A stretch of DNA of 64,000 bases from Cyclaneusma minus (Eukaryota > Ascomycota > Leotiomycetes > Marthamycetales > Marthamycetaceae): NCBI GenBank assembly GCA_037179335.1, contig JAKZHN010000045.1:186001-250000 (forward strand). Reading direction: 5' to 3'. Made by a program: the position numbers and the translations under genes. Below are positions 55,543 through 64,000 of this stretch, piece after piece (position 1 is the stretch's first letter; each line of letters opens with the position of its first letter). Under the pieces are notes generated by a model. It searched no databases. It saw nothing but the letters and a program-made list of their open reading frames with translations, and was not told the origin of the DNA.

Positions 55543-57516
55543 ATGACCAAACGCCGGCGGGCGCCAGAGTCGACGACTCAAAATGCTTGCAAAAACTGCA
55601 GACATGCGCGCTCCAAAGTACGTAAATGCTCGTTGCCACAAACTCTCGGCCTTCGCTGGCCAGCAATTGTTCGAAAATGTCGAGTCTCCCGATGCTAATT
55701 TCGGGCATCACGCGCAGTGCGATGGCAAGACACCTTGCTCGAGGTGCGCCGGGCGCCCTGATATTTCTCCCTGCACCTACGAGGTCCACGCGAAACATGC
55801 GAAGAGCCAGCTGGCTAAGGAGGTCAACAACTTACAGGCCGAGGCCCGCCTGACGGAGCACATCTTTGACGCCTTAACCGTCGACGAGCACGTTCCCGGC
55901 ATTGTTGAACGTCTCAAAAGGGGCGAATCAAAGGAGGCCATATCAAAATGGCTCGGCGGTCGTTCAGCAGAGAGCGAGATGGTCGACAGCGAAATGAGCA
56001 TCGGCTCTCCGTCCTACATCAGTTCCCCCGGCTTCCACTGGACGACAGTGACGCAGGATCAGGGGCTCATTGACCACCTATTCAGTCTTTACTTGCATTG
56101 GGTTCATCCAGTACACATACTGTTCAACGCGGACGTTTTTTCGAATAGCTTCAGAGAGCAATCGCCGCAATACTGCTCTCCACAGCTTGTGAACGCCATC
56201 TGTGCGATGGCATGCTTCCTAGACTCGAAAGCACACGCCGATCACGTCGACTTTCGGTGCCTAGGCCAGAAATTTAGCGACGCCGTTACCAACAGCCTTG
56301 ATCCGACCGACTCGAGCTTGCCGAGTATTCAAGCTTTTGCGGTCATGTTTTTAGTCGCATCTGCCCAAGCGAATGGCCTGGCTTCTTCGTACTTGACAAT
56401 TGCAATTGACAACATGCCGAACGTGGCAATGCAGGATTCACAGATTTTTCTGGTCTCCCTAAGGGATACGCACAACGGGTTAAAGATGCTGAACGCGTAA
56501 GAATATCCACATGAATGTGTGCAAGACTTCTGCTAACACAACTCAGCGAGTGGGCGCTGATGACTTTCCGAGCTCCACGATTCCTGCGGCCCCTTTTGGT
56601 TCCAATCGACGTTTCCGACGATGCGAATATGCTGGATAATATGATTTGGAATCCATATGGTTCCAAAACCGAAATCAACTACTCCGGTCCAAGTCTTATT
56701 AATTTTTGCATTCGGGAGAAGATGAAACTCACGAGCATAATCCACGATGTATCGACAATGCTCTACTACAACCCAAATGACAGACTGTCGGCACGCGCCG
56801 TTCTGGATCAATATAGGCGTTTCAAGAGATGGCGAGAAGAGCTGCCCTTTGAAGTGTCCACTGCTGGGTTGTATCCGCCGCATTTCGTTTCCCTGTTGAT
56901 TCTATACTCGTGCGCCGTTATTCAGCTGCTTCGGCCTCTTCTGGACTTCAATGGGTTCCCGAATGCCACGGTTGAGACAGTCATCTGGAATCTGGCGAAA
57001 GAAGGGATGTTCCTGTTGGAACATTACCGCTCGAGATACACTTTTCGACATCAAAGCGTGTTGCAGATATTCTCGGCGCTGCACTTCTGCGATATCGTGA
57101 TCAGATTTTTCCCGTCTCCCGACAGATTCGACGCGAATAGCAAAGGAGGACAAGAAATAGCTCAACTTGCAATGGAAATGTTGACGGAGGCGCAGGAATT
57201 TTACCCCATAGCGGGGCCGTTCCAGTATCTCCTTTGGCAGAACATCACTCAACTATCGCCGCCCATTGCTCATCGTTTTGACCAGCTTCCTTCGCATCCA
57301 TCACCTGCCGAATACCGAATCGATGAGATCATCAAAGCCTTCACACGCCCTACATATCTTCAGCCGATGGCTGAGATACATCGAAAATACGATTTTCGCT
57401 TCAACTCCGACTGGATCGCCGAGGCAGGGGATGATGATTTCCGTGAGAGATTGGAAGGCAGAAGCCGGTTGAAAGCTTCCGATCTTATGCAGATAAAAAA
57501 TATGCTCAATGATTGA
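55543..57516 (+). CDS. Zn2Cys6 fungal transcription factor, complete
   Basis: Nuclear transcription factor of the fungal-specific class. Exons 55543..55617, 55718..56496, 56547..57516 (100- and 50-nt introns) give 607 aa. The zinc cluster is split by the first intron after a Lys: CKNCRHARSK joins CDGKTPCSRCAGRPDISPC, giving C-x2-C-x6-C-x5-C-x2-C-x8-C exactly. A coiled linker (KEVNNLQAEARLTEHIFDAL) follows, then the middle-homology region with GLIDHLFSLYLHWVHPVHIL and FSNSFREQSPQYCSPQLVNA, and a C-terminal helical part around LPFEVSTAGLYPPHFVSLLI. I read it as related to the NirA/xylanolytic-activator superfamily in the broad sense only. No biosynthetic gene lies next to it in the window, so targets are not suggested by context. 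Confidence 0.93.
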
Positions 57517-60164
57517 GCTCGGCACTAACTCTGCTCCGGTAGAGCCATTGGTTCAAGCATCCATGCTTCTTGTCACCTTTTCAATTTTCCAGCAGTCGAA
57601 GAGAGGCCACCACTCTCCCCTGCAATCGATTCGGCCCTGTTTCCCCATGACTTGGAATCGATCGCTGGAGGGCAGCTGCATGGTGCAAAGAATCGACTGT
57701 TTACTGTTTTGCTCTCTTTCTCTCTGGAACCCGACGAGTATCCGTATACGGCTCGATACTCCGGCGAATTTCGGCATTTCCAGCGAAACTTCTTCCACGC
57801 GTGTCTTACTGTGAGGAGCGATTTCACCTCTGCCTTAGTTTCTCCCCGACCACGATTTGTCTGGCCTGAACGTTCGCGTGGTGTTTTCATGTCCGCCTAA
57901 GATATAACGTGTAATTGCACGTCGGCGTGCTGGAGGGGACGGGGGGCGAAGAGGCTCGGATGACCGCCATGCGCGTCCGACTGAGGGTGGCTTCGTTATC
58001 GGTGATGGATCGGGGAGCGCGCTAAGGCCTCAAGGGGGTAGATTCGACCGGGAATCGAAGACGGCTGGCGAAGGGGAACGGCAGCGGACTGCCCATTTTT
58101 GATTTTGGAGGAGGAAAAGGAGGTTGAGCGGGAGGATTTGTCAACCGAAACGGAGCATTCGAGATAGTTTTTTGCGCCGTTCATCCACACTCGGAATTCA
58201 TCGTGCCGCTGTCCAATGACTCTGCTTCTCTTCCTCTGACCAGCCCAGTCATGTTCGCAATCCCTTTCCCATCTTAGCTGGATCCACTGAAAACTCGTCG
58301 CCGTCCCCAACATGAAGGAGGTCCTCTCACCGTCGTCAAGAAACCACCCTTATTGCCGAACTCACATCCCAAGAACTCACATCCCAACGGAACCCGGTTA
58401 ACAGCTCCAAGCAGATCCTGGCAGATTCGATAGAAGACTTTGGTCGAAGAACGGAACCCTGGATGGCGACACAAGAGCAGAATTAAGGAGTCTTTAATCC
58501 AAACATGAATCGCGAGCAGGAGAGTGGCGAGGAGGAGCGAGTAGTTTCCTGGACTTTGCTTCCGGACCAATCAGGGAGGCGCAGGAGCTTTCCTCCGTTA
58601 AGCGCGGCACGGGGGTTCCACTCGCGCGCACTTCAATGCGTCTGTTTTTTATAAAAACATGTTTGAGAAAAGTATATATATATATTGTAAAGTCCGCAAG
58701 CTGTTGTTCTATGTCGTTGCGCTGATGATCCTTGCGGTCAGGATTTTTTTTTAATCATGATTGATAATAAAATGGATTCTTTGGTTGCATGTTACATGTA
58801 TGGGCGCCGTTATGTTGGGGGAGTTGGGCTCCGCGGAGTCGGGGACCCGGAACGTTCTCTTGGGCGCTTGGTATGTGGCCTTAGGTATGCAGATGTGAGG
58901 ACTGCTGGCGGGAGCGCTGGCACGGAGGTGCAATGACCTATCAAGTTCAAACTTTTCCTTATACCAGGTTACTATGACTGGCGACTAGGTATACAACTAT
59001 ACCTTATACAATTGCATTTAGGAGAATTTCTGATTGAATCTTGGGGTATGTTCGCAATGAAAGGGCAGCAGGGCTCTACGCGTGCTTATTGTGGCTGGCT
59101 GACTGCGCTGCGTTTCGTGGAATTCGAGATCGCCGTCAGGCGTCAAGGGACTCAGACTCAAGTCACGCTTCCTTTGTAGGGCACAAACGATATTAGCTGT
59201 CGGTGACCGTGGTCTGCATGTCATGAGCAATCCAAGTTGTCAATTTTCAAGGGCTTTGGGAATCGCCGAATCGGGGACTTTCAAATTCCAGTAAATTCTT
59301 GATTCGGAGCAGCCTCGATTGCTTCAAAAACCTACATTTGGACTGGGCTGTATAAGAAGAGATGTCACTATGAGCTTGGGTACTTGGGCGATGCGCACTT
59401 GGATCGGTGGTGTCTAATTCGTTTGATCAAAATAGGTAGTTGGGGAGACTAGACAGAGCAGACTACAGCTTAGAGAGGAGGTTGCATCCACGGTGACGGC
59501 GGCAGGTTTCTACTGTATTCGATCACGGCTGTTGGGAGGGCCGTATGCAATAAATAATAGACTATGTCTTCAAGAGTAGGTCACATCAACGACAGTAGGT
59601 CATTCGAGCAACAGCAGACCAGACTTTTCTACTTTACTCGATCACAGCAGTTGGCAGAAGCATACGTAGCACACTACATCTTGGAGAGCGGGTCACCTCG
59701 ACGACAGCAGTCTTTCTCCATCGATCACGGCAGTTAGTAGGGTCATGTACAGTAGCCTATATTTTAGATAGCAGGTCACGTCAACGACAGCAGGTCACTC
59801 GAGCAAAAGTAGGCCACGTTTCGTGTCAAAAATGATTTCATTCTAGCTTTTATGTGAATCATGTCCACTCTGTAAGAGAGTGCCAAGGAAAACGTGCTGT
59901 GTAGAGTGCAGTTTTGTGGATATCGCAAGAGAACGAACGTTCCGAGTTGAGAGCAGAATCGTAGGTTCAACCCCAGAGAAGCCTGAGGAATTCAGGGGGA
60001 AATTAGAACCTGGGTTGCGAGATTCGATGACTTGGAGATGAAAGAATCAAGCTGAAGAGAAGATCGGGTCGAGCAGTCTGGTTCTGGCAAGTCGGCATCG
60101 GCAGGAAAGGGGTCCAGGTCGTCGCGACATGTCTCCCATAGCTTGGCCGAATTGACCGGACCGC
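57517..60164. other. Repeat-bearing spacer, 2.6 kb
   Basis: No supported gene. It includes a (TA)n run near 58673-58686 and a degenerate long-unit tandem array at 59450-59815. Remaining sequence looks like 3' flank of the regulator and, beyond 59850, 3' flank of Argonaute. Confidence 0.55.
59450..59815. repeat. Long-unit degenerate tandem array, about 3.5 copies
   Basis: Units of about 85-119 nt start near 59507, 59626 and 59711, with a partial one before. Shared landmarks in order: TTTCTACT, TCGATCACGGCAGTTG, GTA-rich variable part, TAGGTCACATCAACGACAG, TAGGTCATTCGAGCAACAG. Units vary in length through loss of the last landmark. Confidence 0.75.
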
Positions 60165-63100
60165 CTACTGCCACCACATCGAGTACTTGAGCGAGTTCGG
60201 GACCTGGCCAAGGTAGGCAGTTCCGTCATCAGCCACCATCAGATGGTGTCTGGCTCGGTCGCAGACGAAGTGGGCGTAGTAGACCGCTGGGTGAACCGAC
60301 ACGGTCGTGGTAGCCCGAGCGTAACTGCTGCAGTGATCAAAGCACAGACGCTGCAGGTCGGACGCGCTCATGGCGTTCTCATCCACGAGAACGTGGTAAT
60401 GAGCAGGACGAACCGTTCCTTGCAGACCAGCGTGGGCAACCAAGAAGAAGTCGCCACCACCACCGCACAAGGCCGTTGCAGCATTCTCCACCAACGTTCC
60501 GGGGGGCACGTTGCCAAGCTTGTCCGTAATGCTGCGATCATCGCTGAAGAAGCGAGTGTGGTGACGCTTGATCACCACGATGATGGTCAGTCTCGCCATG
60601 GGCTGGTTTGCGGCCTTGTACACTTCAATGCATGCCGCTTGCAAAGATCGGCCTTCAATGTTCTGGAGTTACGTGTTAGCGATTTGAAACATAAAACTCA
60701 GGCAACAAGCATAAGAGCAGGGGCTTACCTTGATCTGCTCATACTCGCTCTCAGACACTCCGTCGCGCATGTACACAATACTGGAAGGTAGTTTGCCATT
60801 GTTCTTGGCTTGGAAACGAGTCAAGAGCTCGACGAAGGAAGGAGTGGAGTTCTGAATCATGTGATCAGTACTGCCTTGAGCGGTAGTCACAGCCGTGTAG
60901 GCAGAGCAGTAAACGTCATCTGGAGTCAAGTCAGCTCACAATCACCGACTCTTATGGTTTGGCAACTTACACGATCCGACCAGACCCGCGATCGCCGGTG
61001 GGGGCGACGGCAATCTCAGCTGTCCAGGGCTGGGGTGCGAGATATCACCTCCGATGATCATGGTTCGCTGCTTCTTGAAGAAGGGAATTTCGACGACAGA
61101 GTTGTCTAAGGCATGTTAGTTTCATTACCCATAAGCAGGGAGGATGCGTGAGAACTTACGGTGACCAAGCTTCACATTGATCTTGGTAGCGACATTGGCG
61201 ACGTACTGAGCTTGACACTTCAGAGCTTTGTCTGCCAAGACCACTTGCGATGGAACTCCACGCTTGATCTCGAAGGCCTTCTTGAGCAGAGGGTAAACAG
61301 TCGGATCGTGGATCACCACGATTACGATGTCCGGCTTGGCTCCGTAGAAGCTCAAAGCCTTCTTCTCAACGTCCTCCGCGATGGCCAGGATGTCGCCCTG
61401 GACGTTGCCAATCAGATCAGGCGGGAGATCACGCGGAACGTTGATTCCCAGCTTACGTAGACCCGTGGCAAATGAGTCCTTGAATCTGCTCAAATCCTGG
61501 GGATGGCCGCCTGGGAAATACAGCATGGCCCATGATCGGATCGTGGCAGGGTTGTAGAGCTGGACGTTGCGCAAGTCCCAACGTGCTCGCTGGTCGGGAC
61601 GGGCCTCCTGGTTCCTGGCATACTTGATGGCAGGAGGGGGAAGGACTCTCGCTTGAAGCTTCATCATCCTAGTCTCCACAGAAAGACCATGGGCGGCCGG
61701 GGTAGACTGGGAGTGCCAGGTGAGCTGACGAGTCGAGTTGTCGATGAGTGTTCTGCGCTCAAATGCAGGACGAGTGCAGATCTTGATGAAGTCCGCGGTC
61801 TCAGAACCCTGGAGAGGCTCCTTGTAACGCTCTCCGGGGGCGGAGAAACAGAGCTCAAGAGGGAAGTCTCCATCTCGCGTCTTCGCCATCGGGAGACGCG
61901 GGAAACGGAGCTGGATGCCGTACTTGCGTTGCATGTAATCAGCAACGGAGGTAGGCTTCTGGAAGTAGGTATTAGTATCTTGTATAGTATTTGATCTAGA
62001 AGATTAGGTAGGAAGGATAATAGAAAATAATAACATACCGTCGTTCCATCTGGCTGGACCTCATCAAACACAGTGTTGATGGCATCGGCGGCCGTCCATC
62101 CCTTGAATCGGTACGTCTTCGGGGGCATGGGGGCGACGAGGGTGGGCGAATCTTTCGAAGCTTCTGAGGGCTTCAAATGCTTCACCACAAAGTAAATTCC
62201 CAGCACCTTGGAGCAACAATCAAGAAAACGTCTGGGGTTGCCTAGGAAGAATCCTTCAAGGTTGTTGCCATTTGTGCTGCACAATGTAGCACAAACGCTG
62301 ACCAGATCCATGTCTGAAACCCAGAATGCAGTGCATGCCAGATCGACATTGATGCAGAACGTGTTGAAACGAACTTGGACTTTGTGGAAGAAGCCCAAGA
62401 CAGCTTCGAGTATGCCGCCAGTCGAGGGAAGCGCAATGCCAGTGCCCAACTCGTAAAAAGCATCCGAGTTCTTGCGGGTAGCAAAGCGCGAAGCTGGATC
62501 TTGACGAAAGATGGCGTTCAAGTAATGAACAAGCTCTGGCATTCCGCGAACTGGCATCTTTCCATGCTCGGCTTTCATCAGAATATCGAGAGGACCAGGA
62601 GTACCACCCGGAGGACCAGCAATGACCAGAGGGCCTCGGTTTCTGATCGAAAGCTCGATCTTGTTCTCGCTGCCGTTCCTTCGGGCACCAAGATCGATCA
62701 GTGTGGAGCGGGGTTCTTGAAGTGGAAGTTAGTATCTTGTATAAGTATTTGTCTTGGGAGGTTGGGGGAAAGGTAGTGGAACACAATAACATACCGCCAA
62801 CTTCCATCAACTTCCTTGGGCTCCATCCGATCGAGACTCCATCAAAGACAAACTCCGGGCCAACAATGTTCTTGAAGGCGGTGGTCAGAAGAATGCGAGT
62901 CTCTTGGGCGGCAGACGTCTGCGAGGACACGGTGTTAGCCAACATCTAAGCTGTCATCCATTTCAAAATGTTACCTTGTCTTTGCCTCGTAACTGAGACT
63001 CCTTGGGAACGCGCATTCGGACGTCGTAGACGTAGATCACCATGGTCGGCAAAGATTGAATGGCAAAGTGGTTCTAGGGAAAAAGATCAGCAACATATCA

Positions 63101-63660
63101 ACCAGATCAGCCGCTCATCAGTCACCACTTACTGCAAGGACCTCGATCTGCTTTCCTTCTTTCACGACGGGCTTCAGATGCATGTACGGAACCCGCTTTC
63201 CACCAGGAGGAATGGGAACTTGCTCGGGGAGCGGGGGAAGCGAACTGCCAACGGTGCGGTACCCGGATCCGCCGCCATGGTCTCCGCGTCCACCACCGCG
63301 GCCGCCACGGAAGTCGCCACGTCCGCCACGAACGTCGCCACGACCACCCCGAAAGTCTCCGCGTCCACCACGGGAGTCATCGCCGCGTCCACCCCGGAAG
63401 TCACCACGTCCACCACGAAAGTCGTCGCCGCGAGGGCCACGACTCTGGGCACCGTGGTAGTCTTGACGACTTCCAACTCCAGAGCTGCTGCCATATTCGC
63501 CGCGCGGGCCCCGTCCAGGTGAGCGGGATCGAGCGCGGTCTCGGCCTTCGCGGCGATCATCGAAACCACGTCCACCTCGGTTCTCGTCATCTCGGCGATC
63601 ATCGTAACCGCGGCCTCGATCATCGCGTCGGTCGCGACGGTCGTCGCGTGGGTACGACAT
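60165..63660 (-). CDS. Argonaute with RGG-rich N-terminus (QDE-2-like)
   Basis: Small-RNA-guided silencing protein (RISC core; quelling-type in fungi). Minus-strand exons 63660..63133, 63073..62975, 62918..62795, 62715..62039, 61958..61160, 61105..60971, 60919..60729, 60662..60165; sum 3051 nt, 1016 aa. Residues 1-150 are Arg/Gly/Asp-rich with many RGG units (FRGGRGD), a likely arginine-methylation and RNA-contact region. The N domain starts NHFAIQSLP; PAZ is about 360-500; Mid about 590-740; Piwi has GGDISHP (D763), YMRDGVSE (D840) and VYYAHF (H982), so the slicer catalytic residues appear intact. Introns of 79 and 80 nt (62716-62794, 61959-62038) resemble each other in sequence, unlike the other five. 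All seven junctions keep frame. No Dicer or RdRP gene is nearby. Confidence 0.96.
61959..62038 (-). other. Argonaute intron 4, introner-like
   Basis: 80-nt intron with donor GTATGTTATT. It aligns over its whole length with intron 3 of the same gene; on the plus strand both contain TTAGTATCTTGTATA and end ATAACATAC. Identity is about 70 percent by eye, far above chance for introns. Confidence 0.8.
62716..62794 (-). other. Argonaute intron 3, introner-like
   Basis: 79-nt intron, same donor GTATGTTATT and the same internal block as intron 4. It is inserted in phase 1, whereas intron 4 is in phase 0, so the pair did not arise by duplicating a coding segment. Confidence 0.8.
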
Positions 63661-64000
63661 GTTGACTGTTGGACAGCTGTAGAGTAGAGTCTTGTCAGCA
63701 CTTGTTTGTAGTCCGAAGACTGTGTATTGAGTGAATGTATATGTGTCAGATGGCTTGGAGAGATGTAAGTCTCCGAAGTCAGGCTTGGAGACTTGAGTCC
63801 AGCCAAGTCGTCTGGACACGAGGGCCAGCTGAGACTGATGGAGGCTTGGGCCGAGTGTAGTATATGGAAGTCGATATGGATGTAGGCTCTGGACTGCAGG
63901 GCAAAGCTGGCAAAAGAGCTTGCCAAGGTAGGATGGAGGTCGCAATTGCTCACGTAGTATGTCTGGTTGGGTTGTAGGGCTGTGCCAGTAGAAGGCTTGA
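63661..64000. promoter_or_regulatory. Argonaute 5' UTR and promoter side
   Basis: 340 nt upstream of the Argonaute start. On the minus strand a CTCTACTCTACAG just before the start codon looks like a splice acceptor, so a 5' UTR intron is possible. Its donor was not fixed. Confidence 0.45.

Noticed and set aside
1..64000. CRISPR arrays, insertion sequences, plasmid origins, riboswitches
   Set aside because: Introns and gene families mark this as fungal nuclear DNA; the tandem repeats seen lack spacer-repeat structure.

Overview
The window is nuclear DNA of a filamentous ascomycete (Pezizomycotina). The evidence is dense short introns (45-80 nt, GTRNGT...CTAAC/CTGAC...YAG), Zn2Cys6 regulators, an Slt2-type MAP kinase, an Orc4 with a chromatin-binding N-terminus, a QDE-2-type Argonaute, a fungal GH95 fucosidase and secreted Ser/Thr-rich proteins. 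A pair of sequence-related introns inside the Argonaute gene, like the introner-like elements described from Dothideomycetes, makes a Dothideomycete (Mycosphaerellales/Capnodiales type) the most likely source. This is inference; no rRNA marker is present. Nothing bacterial, viral or plasmid-like was seen.

Layout. 1-2.4 kb: a Zn2Cys6 regulator cut by the window edge. 4-10.5 kb: three minus-strand genes (CDC73 of the Paf1 complex, a conserved unknown protein, a secreted GH95 alpha-L-fucosidase), divergent from ORC4 (11-14 kb). 14-18.7 kb: gene-poor. 18.7-21 kb: conserved unknown regulator-like protein. 22.9-28.2 kb: F-box protein, small unknown protein, PRELI/Ups lipid-transfer protein, secreted repeat protein. 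28.9-35.9 kb: core genes for tryptophanyl-tRNA synthetase, Slt2/Mpk1 MAP kinase and phospholipase D. 35.9-41.4 kb: gene desert. 41.4-52 kb: CAP-domain secreted protein, MFS transporter, unknown membrane protein, and a tandem pair of paralogous small membrane proteins. 52-55.5 kb: gene-poor. 55.5-57.5 kb: second Zn2Cys6 regulator. 57.5-60.2 kb: repeat-bearing spacer. 60.2-63.7 kb: Argonaute with an RGG-rich N-terminus.

There is no operon and no metabolic cluster: housekeeping genes (CDC73, ORC4, WRS1, SLT2, PLD, PRELI, AGO) alternate with fast-evolving secreted or membrane genes rich in tandem repeats (CAP protein, Ser/Thr repeat protein, tandem membrane pair). The spacers carry degenerate tandem repeats and a dispersed inverted repeat.

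Gene models were built by hand from reading frames plus splice signals. For most multi-exon genes the summed exon length is divisible by three and the joined protein keeps family motifs across junctions. Most promising for a second look: two homologous introns in the Argonaute gene; an AT-hook plus recently duplicated PHD finger in Orc4; the tandem paralogous membrane-protein pair with conserved intron positions reaching into both UTRs and a stop codon made by splicing; and degenerate 19-nt arrays inside an intron and next to the same gene.
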